64,000 bases of DNA. Source: Nonlabens xylanidelens. Its GTDB lineage: Bacteria; Bacteroidota; Bacteroidia; Flavobacteriales; Flavobacteriaceae. Below are positions 18,901 to 27,753 of the stretch, one piece after another. The DNA lies in NCBI RefSeq assembly GCF_002934445.1, contig NZ_PTJE01000001.1:496001-560000 (forward strand). The letters run 5' to 3'. The notes beneath the pieces were generated by a model. The model did not search any database and was not told the origin of the DNA. It worked only from the letters and a program-made list of their open reading frames with translations. How positions within the stretch are numbered: the first letter of the stretch is position 1; each line of letters opens with the position of its first letter. The position numbers and the translations under genes were made by a program.

Positions 18901-21500
18901 TCAAATTTATGATCTGTATCTGTAAGCAACATTCCTCTTTGCTTGTCTCCTGGTGGTACGTTCATACCTACATAGGTATCATAAGGAGAATAGGTTTTAG
19001 TAGTCACATTTGTACTGAAGTCTCCACCGTTTTCATACACCTTAGTAAGGAAACTCGCTTTTAACATTCCTGGAGCTTGAGAATCCATGTTAGGTTCAAA
19101 ATCAAAACTAGCGTTTCCACTTTGATCTAACTGACCATCAAAAATCTCTGATTCTTGAAGATCAAAATATCTTGATGGATCATCAAAAACATAGCTCTCA
19201 TACTTTTTAAAACTTGTAGTAGTTGCATAATACTTTGCCGTAATATTTGCTTTAAGACCTTTGGCAATTGCGCCGTGCAACCACATACCATTTAAAGAAC
19301 CGTATACATTATCTCCGGACTTAATTATTTCTTGATCAAAAAATAGTTTCACCTTTAAACGGTTGGGTTTAATGGTTTCTATTTTTAGTGTTTTATTAAA
19401 AGTAACACCACCTACCTCAACTTTTGCATTCCAGTTTCCTGTCGGCGCATTATCATCTGTTTTTAAGTCAAACTGGTAGAAGTTATTTAATCCATTTTTT
19501 TGCACATCACTATGCGTGATTTTACCATTAGGATCTCTTAATTCTAATTTAATAGGATGACCGTTAGGTAATTTATTATCGGCATCATTAAGCATAAAGG
19601 TGAGGTAAATATTATCACCAGGGCGCCACACGCCTCTTTCTCCATAGATGTAACCTTTAATTCCTTTACTTAATTTTTTACCAGAGGTATCAAATTTACT
19701 TACCGACAGTGCACGACCGTCGTCCAGTTTTACATAACCATATTGATTATTATAAGTAACCTGTGCAAAGTATGCTGGTTTATCTAGTCTTATGTCTAAT
19801 AACCCTTGATTATCTGTGCGAGAACTAGCTATCTCTTGTTGTTGAAAGTTATATAATTTTACTTGTGCACCACCTAAAGGTCTGGTAGTAATGATATCAT
19901 TTACTGCTATTAAATAACTGTTATCATCTCCTTTTTTAACGGTTATACCTAAATCACTTGCTAGGACATTTGTACTAACTGATTTATTTCTATAGAAAGA
20001 ATGAGAGCATGGATCTTCACGATCTCTCCAGTTATAATCATAATAACCGTACTCGTCATCATAATAATAGTTTTGTGCACTATCCCAACTGCTAGCCTCA
20101 AAGGAATCGTCGTAATCTATTTCTTCTACTTCTGGCTGATTCTCTGCCGTGTATTCACATTTATAAGCACTGTATGCCAGCTTATATTTAAACTCTACTC
20201 TATAAATAGCTCCAGGATCTGGAGCGATCACCTCACTAAGATCTACAGAATATGTATTCCATTTATTTACATCGTTACCTGTTGCTTTAATATCTATTAC
20301 TTTGCGAGCAACTGGTCTACCTACATTACGTAGATTACCTGTAGAACCTATATTATTGTTCTGTAAAAACTGAAGTACGTTATTATTAAATACTTTATAA
20401 ACCCAAACGTCTACTGCATTAAGATTAACCGCCTTAAAATTAATTTTTGAATTTTGAGAAGACGGTAAAATTGTTCCCGATCTCACTAGTTTTACTTCTG
20501 GATTTACTTGTTCAAAAGCAATGAAGCTAGAAAAGCCATTTTTAAGTTTATAACCAGCCACGCTAGAAATACCTGTAAAAACCTCAACCTTTTTAGAACC
20601 AGTCACCGTTTTTGAAGGATATACCTTCAATTCATTACCATTACTTTCAAATTTCATTTTATCAACACCTTCTATCTGGATCATTCCATCTAGATTTTGT
20701 CCCTTTTTTATAGGATCAGAAAAGTTGATTAAAATGTACTGTACATCTCCATTAACCAGTTCAATATCGGTTACAGAAAAACTGTTTTTACCAGGTAGTG
20801 TAATCGTGTTATTACCTTTATCGGCGACGCCTATACTATTTCCATTCCATGAAATTTCTACTTCACCATCTTCTACAGGTCGTTGTATGCTGTCTATTTT
20901 AAATTCAAAATATTTACCGAGTGCCGTTGAGTTAGGGAATTTTACCGCTAGATTTTTACCATTTAATGTTGCGGTAACTAACTTCTTTGCATTTTCTAAA
21001 TCCATGATATCACTAGAGCGTATGGTTCCATTGATATATTGATAATCGCTTTGATAACTTCCTACAGGATCTGTACCTACGATAAAGTCTTGAGCAATGG
21101 TTTTAAAATTAAAAGTAAATTCTTTTAAATCGTCACTTACCTCTCTTACTTTATCCAGCTTAAACTTCACCTCATATTCCGTATCTTCTTTTAAAGGTTT
21201 TTCTGGTAAAAAAGATACCGTTTGTGCATCTAGAACTGTCAATTTACCAGAAGCACTAGGATTTAATTTCACCCAACTAGCATCTAATTCTTTGCCTACA
21301 GTCCACCCTTCTACAGGTTCGGTTAATTTGATAACTATAGGTTCTCTAGTAGAAATTACATGATCAGAAACCTGACTGACGTATTCCCTAAATTTGAACA
21401 ATTCATTTTGTTGTTCTTGGAGTTTTTCTTCGTCAGTTTTTGTGTTACAAGAAGCTAGAATAAGCAACGAAAACAGGAATAGAAGTGCTTTTTTGATCAA
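15975..21500 (-). CDS. Alpha-2-macroglobulin family lipoprotein (thioester type)
   Basis: Very large (1841 residues) envelope-anchored protease trap. The signal peptide MIKKALLFLFSLLILASC has lipobox LASC with Cys18. Repeated beta-rich MG domains and inserted regions fill the first half; a bait-like stretch and the ANATO-free alpha-2-macroglobulin core follow. The thioester motif GCVEQ is present at Cys1399, after which an alpha/alpha-toroid domain (NGGFSYWPGSGSVNDWGTTY) is seen. Bacterial homologues (YfhM type) usually sit next to pbpC; here pbpC is absent. It carries a one-mismatch palindrome copy (17750-17763, LPRK) and a decayed one (16904-16919). Confidence 0.92.
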   Translation of the reverse strand: MIKKALLFLFSLLILASCNTKTDEEKLQEQQNELFKFREYVSQVSDHVISTREPIVIKLTEPVEGWTVGKELDASWVKLNPSASGKLTVLDAQTVSFLPEKPLKEDTEYEVKFKLDKVREVSDDLKEFTFNFKTIAQDFIVGTDPVGSYQSDYQYINGTIRSSDIMDLENAKKLVTATLNGKNLAVKFPNSTALGKYFEFKIDSIQRPVEDGEVEISWNGNSIGVADKGNNTITLPGKNSFSVTDIELVNGDVQYILINFSDPIKKGQNLDGMIQIEGVDKMKFESNGNELKVYPSKTVTGSKKVEVFTGISSVAGYKLKNGFSSFIAFEQVNPEVKLVRSGTILPSSQNSKINFKAVNLNAVDVWVYKVFNNNVLQFLQNNNIGSTGNLRNVGRPVARKVIDIKATGNDVNKWNTYSVDLSEVIAPDPGAIYRVEFKYKLAYSAYKCEYTAENQPEVEEIDYDDSFEASSWDSAQNYYYDDEYGYYDYNWRDREDPCSHSFYRNKSVSTNVLASDLGITVKKGDDNSYLIAVNDIITTRPLGGAQVKLYNFQQQEIASSRTDNQGLLDIRLDKPAYFAQVTYNNQYGYVKLDDGRALSVSKFDTSGKKLSKGIKGYIYGERGVWRPGDNIYLTFMLNDADNKLPNGHPIKLELRDPNGKITHSDVQKNGLNNFYQFDLKTDDNAPTGNWNAKVEVGGVTFNKTLKIETIKPNRLKVKLFFDQEIIKSGDNVYGSLNGMWLHGAIAKGLKANITAKYYATTTSFKKYESYVFDDPSRYFDLQESEIFDGQLDQSGNASFDFEPNMDSQAPGMLKASFLTKVYENGGDFSTNVTTKTYSPYDTYVGMNVPPGDKQRGMLLTDTDHKFDVVTVDQSGNPKATQNLEVKVYKVNWRWWWQSQSGSLSRYEAQEYREEVYNNTINTNSSGKGTFKFSLKYPEWGRYLVRVYDPESGHSTGKIIYVDWPGWAGKSRKVDPEMASMLVFNADKKTYKVGENAKITFPSTAGGRALITVENGTEVLDAQWAETKDKQTEVSIPLNNLYVPNVYVHITYLQPHAQTANDLPLRMYGVIPLLVENAATHLEPQIKMPKELAPKTSAKVTVSEKNNKAMTYTLAVVDEGLLDLTNFKTPNAWDTFFAREALGVKTWDIFDDVIGAYGGRIDAAFAIGGDGSAAASKAKKANRFKPMVIHLGPFTLQPGEKKTHTINIPQYVGSVRTMVVAGNDRSEAYGSAQVATPVKKPLMMLASLPRKLSPGETVKLPVTIFAMDDKVKDVKVTLENSPFFELLNGNTQQLKFTETGDQIAYFDVKVKNASGIAKLKLSARGNGETAAYETEIDVVNPNPYSTISEKAILKVGETATIAVNPFGTKGSNASTISFSSLPAMNIGKRLNYLIRYPHGCVEQTTSAAFPQLHLASVIDLNSNQQKEISSNIKAAINKLGYYQKANGGFSYWPGSGSVNDWGTTYAGHFIIEAEKAGYTVPISFKSNWIAYQKRVAKQWRYNNHNDLYQAYRLYTLAVAGAPDLSSMNRLRENANLSNDSKLRLAAAYALVGQNKAAEELLSKSNIDFQPKKYDYRTYGSPQRNRAMALETYTIMKKDERARKLMEEMARNLDSDRYYNTQALAYSFIAISKYANHIGGKGVNVEYTFKGKTSKVSSIKSIANRNLDIDENQTTVTVKNNGSNTIFITNAMTGKLPVGTEKTAQSNLRATITYTDKDGNTVDVSKVTQGTEITAVTTITNTTGSRIEDVALTQILPSGWEIVNTRFTDYGAQETNSSIDYTDIRDDRVNYYFDLKGKETLTFKTTINASYLGKYYLPGLQCEAMYDVDYIVRNKGQWIEVVR
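16904..16919. repeat. Decayed palindrome copy (two mismatches)
   Basis: CGTTTTCGCGTAAGCG differs from CGCTTTCGCGAAAGCG at two positions; minus-strand reading gives RLRENA in the alpha-2-macroglobulin, the same frame as FRES. It may be an eroded copy. Confidence 0.5.
17750..17763. repeat. Iterated palindrome copy 5, one mismatch (in alpha-2-macroglobulin gene)
   Basis: GCTTTCGCGGAAGC, one base from the core; the minus-strand frame reads LPRK where other copies read LSRK. Confidence 0.8.
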
Positions 21501-21632
21501 AATAGGTTGGTAATTAGTGGTTAGTTGAGAATTTCTATAAAATTATAGAAACTAATTGAGGTGCAACTAGATAACGCACAGTAATTTTAAAATATTTTGT
21601 TTTCTAACTAATAAATTGATTTAGTAGAGATT

Positions 21633-21648
21633 CGCTTTCGCGAAAGCG
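21633..21648. repeat. Iterated palindrome copy 6 (intergenic)
   Basis: CGCTTTCGCGAAAGCG, perfect, preceded by GATT and followed by GGAA, in the 382-base gap upstream of the alpha-2-macroglobulin gene and 42 bases before the composite intergenic element. Confidence 0.95.
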
Positions 21649-21690
21649 GGAATTGATTAGCGATATCTGATTTTTGATTTTTTTACTCAA

Positions 21691-21736
21691 CCGCAAACAC
21701 CCTTTGTCCTGCGGACATTTCCCTCGAGGGAAAGCC
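21691..21736. repeat. Composite intergenic element, copy A
   Basis: CCGCAAACACCCTTTG, then hairpin TGTCC-TGC-GGACA, then the perfect 16-base palindrome TTTCCCTCGAGGGAAA (21718-21733). A second copy is at 22617-22660 with a different but still paired hairpin. The rest of this 382-base gap (21501-21882) has the palindrome at 21633, a fragment TATCGCTGAGACTAACACTG near 21783 that resembles other flavobacterial repeats, and the terminator at 21827; no gene is seen. Confidence 0.75.
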
Positions 21737-21826
21737 TGAATATAGAGCTAAGGCGATAAGATCAAAAAGTACCGTCTCTGAATATCGCTGAGACTAACAC
21801 TGCCTCTGAAAACTATTTCAAAAGAA

Positions 21827-21854
21827 AAATGCCAAGAGGAACACTTGGCATTTT
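21827..21854 (-). terminator. Hairpin terminator of the small secreted protein gene
   Basis: AAAATGCCAAG (21827-21837) pairs with CTTGGCATTTT (21844-21854); on the minus strand a T run follows. It is 28 bases downstream of the stop at 21883. Confidence 0.8.
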
Positions 21855-21882
21855 AAAATAGATTCAATAAATTTTTAGGTAC

Positions 21883-22497
21883 TTACTCACATTCCTTTTT
21901 TGCATCTAGTGCACCGCTTTTACCCCAGCTAGGGTTAAAACCAGTTGGCTTTTCATTTTCAAATAATGTGATGGCTTTATCAATCTCACCGCAATAAGGA
22001 GTAATATCTTTACCGAAGAATTTTGCACTACCCATTAACCATCGCGCTCTATTACTTATTACTCTTGGGTTTTCTGGAGCTATTTGAATCGCTTTTTCAT
22101 AAATCGCATTAGTCTCACCAGACAGTTTCATACCATAAACACGGCTGTCGTATTGAATCCAACAGGTGTTTAACATACCTTGTAAGACCATTATTTCTGG
22201 GTTGTTTTCAGAGAGCAATTCTGCATTATCTATAAATTCTTGTGCCTTATTCATGGTTAATAAAGTTTGTTCTTTAGGATTATTACCCCAAGACCCATTG
22301 ATATTACATAGCGCTGCATAGTATGATGGCAACCAGTTTTCTTTTTCTGCTTTTGCGACACGTTCAAATTGTTGTGATGCTGCCTGTAAATCTGTTTGCA
22401 TTAATTCCAGTCCTTTTTTCATGGCTTTTTCATATCCAGATTGTGCGGTAAGAGTTAATGTGAAAAATAAAATTAAAGTAGTAGCTATAGTTCTCAT
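21883..22497 (-). CDS. Secreted TPR-like protein
   Basis: The frame is open to 22527, but MRTIATTLILFFTLTLTAQ at 22497 is a standard signal peptide with cleavage after TAQ, so I set the start there (204 residues). The mature protein is helical with helix pairs of TPR type (YEKAMKKGLELMQTDLQAAS, and ENPEIMVLQGMLNTCW), as in periplasmic tetratricopeptide proteins. No function known. The gene stands between two copies of a composite intergenic repeat (21691 and 22617) and of the iterated palindrome. Confidence 0.75.
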   Translation of the reverse strand: MRTIATTLILFFTLTLTAQSGYEKAMKKGLELMQTDLQAASQQFERVAKAEKENWLPSYYAALCNINGSWGNNPKEQTLLTMNKAQEFIDNAELLSENNPEIMVLQGMLNTCWIQYDSRVYGMKLSGETNAIYEKAIQIAPENPRVISNRARWLMGSAKFFGKDITPYCGEIDKAITLFENEKPTGFNPSWGKSGALDAKKECE

Positions 22498-22542
22498 AAT
22501 AAATAATTTACTTGATTTATGATACAATGATAATGGTGATCT

Positions 22543-22558
22543 CGCTTTCGCGAAAGCG
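22543..22558. repeat. Iterated palindrome copy 7 (intergenic)
   Basis: CGCTTTCGCGAAAGCG, perfect, followed by GAAC. It lies upstream of the start chosen at 22497 and would be partly in a 5' leader. Confidence 0.95.
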
Positions 22559-22616
22559 GAACAAACCCAACTGTAAAAACTAGTATCTGAATTGTTGTTT
22601 TGACATTTTTATTCCA

Positions 22617-22660
22617 CCGCAAACACCCTTTGCCTATCGGCATTTCCCTCGAGGGAAAAT
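22617..22660. repeat. Composite intergenic element, copy B
   Basis: CCGCAAACACCCTTTG (22617-22632), hairpin TGCC-TATC-GGCA, then TTTCCCTCGAGGGAAA. Like copy A it stands a short distance (58 bases) after a copy of the iterated palindrome, downstream of the TonB receptor's neighbour gene. Confidence 0.75.
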
Positions 22661-22705
22661 AAGAATTGGGTGTTTGTGATTTGTAAATACTGATTTCGTT
22701 AATTC

Positions 22706-24850
22706 TTACAGATTATCCAACTGATTATCGCTGCCGCCTATGGTCCAAAAGAAACCTACAAAGAAGAAACGGTCTGCTGCCTGGCCTATCGTACGACGGT
22801 TAAACTGTCCTTGAACATCTGGTGTGTCGCTGTATTGATAACCAAAAACGTTATCTCTACCCAACACATTTGAAACTGAGAAGTATAATATCTTTTGTTG
22901 ATCAATAAGGTAGGCCCAATTAAAATTAAGGCTTTGGAACGAGCTGGTTTTATCGTTTAAGAAACCTGTCTTATTTGCATTAGTAAATGGACGGCCGCTG
23001 GAATAATTAAAGGTGGCTCCTATTTGAGATTGTAGGTCTTCTATCCAGTATTTAGTCACCATACTGAAGTTATGATCTGTTGCAAAATTAGGTGTTGCCT
23101 CTATAGGGTAATTACGGAACTGTCGTTGCGTATCTAAATAAGAGTAACTTACCCAATAATCTAGATTTTTAATAGATTTCTCATCTCTCCAGAATAGATC
23201 TAATCCAGCGGCATAACCGTCACCATCGTTACTTAAATCGCTATCAAATTGTACACGAGTCGTGTTGTATGTTAATAACTGATCGTATTTTTTATAATAA
23301 GCCTCTGCTCTAAACATGCGATCGTTCTTTTTATAAAGGAAGTTTGCGATGTAATGTTGGGCATTTTCTGGTTGGAGTTCTTTGTCATACTGCTGCACAT
23401 TATTTTGAGCAGATTGATAAAAATTACCATAAGCTAGAGAGAATTGTGAAGATGGATTGATACTTACCGCAGCGCTTAATCTTGGTGACACTTTAAATTG
23501 ATCACTGGCTCCATAATAGTCGCCACGTAAACCTGCTTTAAAGGCGAGATCTTTAGAAACAAAAACCTCAGCCTCTGTAAAAGCACCGGTTATTCCATGA
23601 TTAATACCGGTTTCAAAAGTGTCGTTTTCCATTAACACATCTTCCTTATAATTAATAAGAAACTGTTCTACACCCATGTTGATTTTAAAGTAATTATTGT
23701 ATCGTTTTTGCAATTTAAATTTAGCATGCAGTGCATTTTCTACAGCATCTATTTTTGTGGTTTCTATGGTCATGTCATTATTATCATGTGCTAGACTTAA
23801 ACTTGTTTCTATATTCCAACTATCTGATAAATAACCGTTATAATTTAAATTACCATAATAATTTCTATTTCTTAATCCAAAATAGAAGCCTTCTTCTATA
23901 TCAATATCTTCTTGAATCAATGCTAGATCACTATAGGAATATGCACTGTATGCTTTAAAAAGTCCTTTATCAAATTGATGTCTAAAAACAGCTTCGGCAT
24001 TAAGAGACTGATAGGGTTTTTCAAATTGATTATTCTGGGGAACCAACTCATTATACGGAGCTAGGTTAATGTATTGGGCATTTAAACTAATGCTGTTTTT
24101 ACCCCAAATTTTTGTGTTGCCCAAATTAGCTCCTAAACTCATGATTCCTATTTCGGTTTTTTCTTCTTTGGGCACATCGTTTGTATTTAAGAGTAATACA
24201 CTAGAAAGTGCGTCCCCATACTCTGCGCTATAACCACCGGTAGAAAATGAAATACCGTCAAATAAGAACGGTGAAAAACGACCACGTGTAGGAATGTTAC
24301 CAGTAGTAGGTGTAAAGGGTCTGAAAACACGAGCACCATCGATAAAAATTTGGGTTTCTTCTGCACTACCACCACGTACAAAAAGGCGGCCGTCGTCTGC
24401 ATTATTAGATGTTCCCGGTAGGGTCTGTAACGCACCTACAAAATCGCCCACCGCACCAGCCGTAGTAACTATATCTAACGGTTTTAAAACACTGGCCTTA
24501 GAACTATCTCCTGCACTGAAACTTCCTGCGCTTAGGACTACGGTGTTTAATGCGTTTAAGCTTTCGCGAAAGCGTAATTTTAAACCCACCATATCTACTA
24601 TAAGAGCTTCTAATCTATAATCTTCATAACCTATATAGCTGGCAATTAATATTCCTGTTGAAGTTTCTTCTGTAGAAAATGAGAATTTTCCTTCGATGTC
24701 TGTAGTAGTACCGTCATAAGTACCTTCTAGGTAAACATTTACACCCATAACAGGTTGTTTTTCTTCATCTAGTACAATACCTGAAACAGTAGTTTGCGCA
24801 AAAGTAAAAGAGGCAATTAATAGACAAATAATCGAGAAAAGCGTTTTCAT
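22706..24850 (-). CDS. TonB-dependent receptor with CarboxypepD_reg domain
   Basis: 714-residue outer membrane beta-barrel importer. Signal peptide MKTLFSIICLLIASFTFAQ; then a carboxypeptidase regulatory-like domain (TVSGIVLDEEKQPVMGVNVY, about 21-95), a plug domain with LFVRGGSAEETQIFIDGARV, and the barrel to the C-terminal aromatic strand region. No SusD-like partner is adjacent, so it is not a polysaccharide utilisation SusCD pair; the substrate is unknown. The palindrome copy 8 is translated as LRFRESLNAL at the junction between the regulatory-like domain and the plug. Confidence 0.9.
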   Translation of the reverse strand: MKTLFSIICLLIASFTFAQTTVSGIVLDEEKQPVMGVNVYLEGTYDGTTTDIEGKFSFSTEETSTGILIASYIGYEDYRLEALIVDMVGLKLRFRESLNALNTVVLSAGSFSAGDSSKASVLKPLDIVTTAGAVGDFVGALQTLPGTSNNADDGRLFVRGGSAEETQIFIDGARVFRPFTPTTGNIPTRGRFSPFLFDGISFSTGGYSAEYGDALSSVLLLNTNDVPKEEKTEIGIMSLGANLGNTKIWGKNSISLNAQYINLAPYNELVPQNNQFEKPYQSLNAEAVFRHQFDKGLFKAYSAYSYSDLALIQEDIDIEEGFYFGLRNRNYYGNLNYNGYLSDSWNIETSLSLAHDNNDMTIETTKIDAVENALHAKFKLQKRYNNYFKINMGVEQFLINYKEDVLMENDTFETGINHGITGAFTEAEVFVSKDLAFKAGLRGDYYGASDQFKVSPRLSAAVSINPSSQFSLAYGNFYQSAQNNVQQYDKELQPENAQHYIANFLYKKNDRMFRAEAYYKKYDQLLTYNTTRVQFDSDLSNDGDGYAAGLDLFWRDEKSIKNLDYWVSYSYLDTQRQFRNYPIEATPNFATDHNFSMVTKYWIEDLQSQIGATFNYSSGRPFTNANKTGFLNDKTSSFQSLNFNWAYLIDQQKILYFSVSNVLGRDNVFGYQYSDTPDVQGQFNRRTIGQAADRFFFVGFFWTIGGSDNQLDNL
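24560..24573. repeat. Iterated palindrome copy 8 (in TonB receptor gene)
   Basis: GCTTTCGCGAAAGC, perfect core. Minus-strand frame reads FRES in an inter-domain linker. Confidence 0.95.
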
Positions 24851-25128
24851 ATCTTGTGGTTTGATAAAACAAACTTGCGACCGATCAAGGCTTTTTAAAA
24901 TTAAGGATGACTGAATTGTAGAATTTTGAGAATGGGTTGTAAAAAGGAAGTTGAAGTAAACAGGTCATTGTTCTAGATAGCAGCACTGCTTCAATCTATC
25001 ATGAAAATGAAACTATGTATTTTACAACAGAGCAATCAAATCAAAAATATGCTGTCGTTAATCATTTTTAAACTTCCAATTCGAGTTCAGTTACGTTATC
25101 CTTATCTTAGCAACATTAAAATTATCTC

Positions 25129-26991
25129 ATGAAAAAAATAGCTTTGATTCTTACAGCTGCTATTGCACTAGCAGGTTGTAGTTCTTCTAAAAATGTAGTC
25201 TCTAGTCAGGACGCTAGTTCTGGTACGTACTGGCAGCAACATGTTAATTATGACATGGATGTAAATATGGACGTGGACCGTTATCAATATACTGGTAAGC
25301 AAAAACTGGTTTATACTAACAATTCTCCAGAGACACTAGATCGTGTGTATTATCATTTATTTTTTAACGCTTTCCAGCCAGGTAGTGAGATGGATGTACG
25401 TTCTCGCACTATTGCAGACCCTGATAGAAGAGTAGGTTCTCGCATTGCGGCATTAGAACCTAATGAAATAGGTTATTTACATGTAAGCAACATGACACAA
25501 GATGGTCAGGCTGTACTTGCAGACGAAGAAGGAACTGTACTGGTTGTAAAACTAGCAAAGTCTCTTGCTCCAGGTGAGTCTACTACACTAGAATTAGATT
25601 TTAATGGTCAGGTTCCTGTACAAGTAAGAAGAAGTGGACGTAATAATAAAGAAGGTGTTGCGCTTTCTATGACACAGTGGTATCCTAAAATGGCCGAATT
25701 TGATAAATACGGTTGGAATACCAGTCCTTATATAGGTCGTGAATTTCACGGTGTTTGGGGAGATTTTGATGTAGAACTTACTATCGATAAAGATTATACC
25801 GTAGGTGGAACAGGTTACTTACAAAATCCTAAAGAAATAGGTCATGGTTATGACAAAGCAAATTCTGGTCCTGCAAAAAGTAAAGATGGAAAATTAAAAT
25901 GGCACTTTAAAGCACCTCAAGTACATGACTTTGCATGGGGAGCAGATAAAGATTTTATACACGATATCTATAAAGGAGCAAATGGAGTAGATCTTCATTT
26001 TTTCTACAAGGATAATGAAGCGATCAAAGAGAATTGGAAAAAATTACAACCTAAGACTAACGAGTTCTTAAAGTATTTTAATGAGCATGTAGGTGATTAT
26101 CCTTACAAGCAATATTCTGTTATACAAGGTGGTGATGGTGGTATGGAGTATGCTATGTGTACTTTAATTACAGGAGAGCGCAGTTTTGGTAGTCTTGCTG
26201 GTGTTACAGCTCATGAATTTGCACACTCATGGTTCAACCATATTCTTGCAACTAACGAGTCTAAAGACGAGTGGATGGACGAAGGTTTTACTACTTACAT
26301 TTCTAACTATGCAATGAATGCTGTTTTTAATGAAGGTAAAGAAAATCCTAACTCTGGTTCTTATAGAGGTTATATAGGTCTTGCAAATTCTGGTAAAGAG
26401 CAACCACAAACTACTCATGCAGATCGTTATGCATATAACGCAGCATACGGCACAACAGCTTATTCTAAAGGTGCTGTTTTTATGGCACAATTAGGTTATG
26501 TAGTAGGTGATGATGTACGTGATGATATTATCAAAGAATATTACAATACATGGAAATTTAAGCATCCAGATCCTAATGACTTTAAAAGAGTTGCAGAGCG
26601 TGTAAGTGGTTTTGACCTAGAATGGTACTTAAGAGACTGGACTATGACTACAAATACTATCGATTACTCTGTAGAAAACATGAGCACACTAGATGGTGTA
26701 GATGTCATTACTTTTAAAAGAAATGGATTAATGCCTATGCCACTAGATGTAGAGGTAACTATGAATGACGGTAGTAAAAAAATGTATTACATACCATTAT
26801 CTGAGATGCGTGGTGAGAAGAAAGTAGCTAGAAATGTAACTACTGTTGCAGACTGGGCTTGGGCATACCCAACCTATGATCTAGAATTAGACGGTGTTGA
26901 TATGAAAAACATAAGAAGTGTCACCATAGACCCTAAAGGAATGATGGCCGATGTGAATAAAGAAAATAATACTTGGCAACTAGAAGAATAG
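25129..26991 (+). CDS. M1 family metallopeptidase, lipoprotein
   Basis: 620-residue gluzincin aminopeptidase. The start MKKIALILTAAIALAGCSSS is a lipoprotein signal with Cys17. The zinc site is complete: HEFAH with the downstream Glu after 18 residues (MDEGF), and the exopeptidase motif appears as GGMEY in place of GAMEN. The C-terminal third is beta-rich. It likely trims peptides in the periplasm or at the outer membrane. The gene is preceded by a 278-base gap and followed by a clear terminator; it stands alone. Confidence 0.92.
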   Translation: MKKIALILTAAIALAGCSSSKNVVSSQDASSGTYWQQHVNYDMDVNMDVDRYQYTGKQKLVYTNNSPETLDRVYYHLFFNAFQPGSEMDVRSRTIADPDRRVGSRIAALEPNEIGYLHVSNMTQDGQAVLADEEGTVLVVKLAKSLAPGESTTLELDFNGQVPVQVRRSGRNNKEGVALSMTQWYPKMAEFDKYGWNTSPYIGREFHGVWGDFDVELTIDKDYTVGGTGYLQNPKEIGHGYDKANSGPAKSKDGKLKWHFKAPQVHDFAWGADKDFIHDIYKGANGVDLHFFYKDNEAIKENWKKLQPKTNEFLKYFNEHVGDYPYKQYSVIQGGDGGMEYAMCTLITGERSFGSLAGVTAHEFAHSWFNHILATNESKDEWMDEGFTTYISNYAMNAVFNEGKENPNSGSYRGYIGLANSGKEQPQTTHADRYAYNAAYGTTAYSKGAVFMAQLGYVVGDDVRDDIIKEYYNTWKFKHPDPNDFKRVAERVSGFDLEWYLRDWTMTTNTIDYSVENMSTLDGVDVITFKRNGLMPMPLDVEVTMNDGSKKMYYIPLSEMRGEKKVARNVTTVADWAWAYPTYDLELDGVDMKNIRSVTIDPKGMMADVNKENNTWQLEE

Positions 26992-27016
26992 ATTTCAGTT
27001 AACAGTCGCAGTTTTC

Positions 27017-27050
27017 AATAGGCAGTCTTTTTAAAGGCTGCCTATTTTGT
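27017..27050 (+). terminator. Intrinsic terminator after the M1 peptidase gene
   Basis: AATAGGCAG (27017-27025) pairs with CTGCCTATT (27038-27046), followed by TTGTTTT. Confidence 0.8.
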
Positions 27051-27144
27051 TTTCTATTATTCTAAACACTCGCGGTATGCGCATCTTTTATGGCTAGAGT
27101 AGGTAAACCATCTTATCCATTCACCCATTAACAAACTCAAAGAC

Positions 27145-27152
27145 TATATTTG
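27145..27152 (+). promoter_or_regulatory. Bacteroidetes -7 box TATATTTG upstream of rnpA
   Basis: TATATTTG followed by GCA, ending 7 bases before the ATG at 27160, so the transcript would have almost no leader. Confidence 0.5.
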
Positions 27153-27159
27153 CAGCGCT

Positions 27160-27531
27160 ATGAAATTAACCCTAGGCAGAAATAAAAAATTAAAAAGCAA
27201 AAAGGCTACAGACTTAATTTTCAGTGATGGAAAATCATTGAGAAAAGGGCCTTTGCGTGTCGTTTATTTCATAGAGCCTACCACTGCAACACAACATCAA
27301 GTAGGAGTGAGCGTAGGAAAACGTTTCTTTAAAAGTGCCGTAGACCGCAATCGTGTAAAACGATTAATGCGTGAATCTTATAGACTGCATCAAGAGTTAT
27401 TACCTGTAACAAATGGTGTCCATTTAAAGGCTATGTTTATATTTCAATCTGGTAAAATGCCTGATTATGAATATGTCGAGCAGCTTACTAAAAAGCTGTT
27501 GAAGGAGTTAAGCAAGAAAATTGCTGTGTAA
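27160..27531 (+). CDS. rnpA: Ribonuclease P protein component
   Basis: Protein subunit of RNase P, which helps the catalytic RNA bind and cleave the 5' leader of pre-tRNAs. The 123 residues have the RNR-type signature RNRVKRLMRESYR (near 66-78), preceded by GVSVGKRFFKSAV. The gene starts with no visible rpmH upstream, whereas rpmH-rnpA are adjacent in many bacteria. A short S41 protease gene block follows in the same direction after a 222-base gap. Confidence 0.93.
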   Translation: MKLTLGRNKKLKSKKATDLIFSDGKSLRKGPLRVVYFIEPTTATQHQVGVSVGKRFFKSAVDRNRVKRLMRESYRLHQELLPVTNGVHLKAMFIFQSGKMPDYEYVEQLTKKLLKELSKKIAV

Positions 27532-27753
27532 GATTATAGAGAGTAAAAAATAGAACACTAATAATAAAATTGTTAGGAGCTTAATCGAAAACGATAACTA
27601 TTCCCAATACCTTTTACCCAAAACCTCATCCCTTAAAACTGGCACTAACCTTGCGTACAATTGTTTAAAATAAGTGTCGTTAGTAACTATTATGGTGTTT
27701 CTTACTATTTATCCTATATTTAATGCACCTTACTTGAGCCACAAATAAAGAAG

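Noticed and set aside
22706-24850. Polysaccharide utilisation locus (SusC/SusD)
   Set aside because: Neither TonB receptor has a SusD-like neighbour or adjacent glycoside hydrolases.
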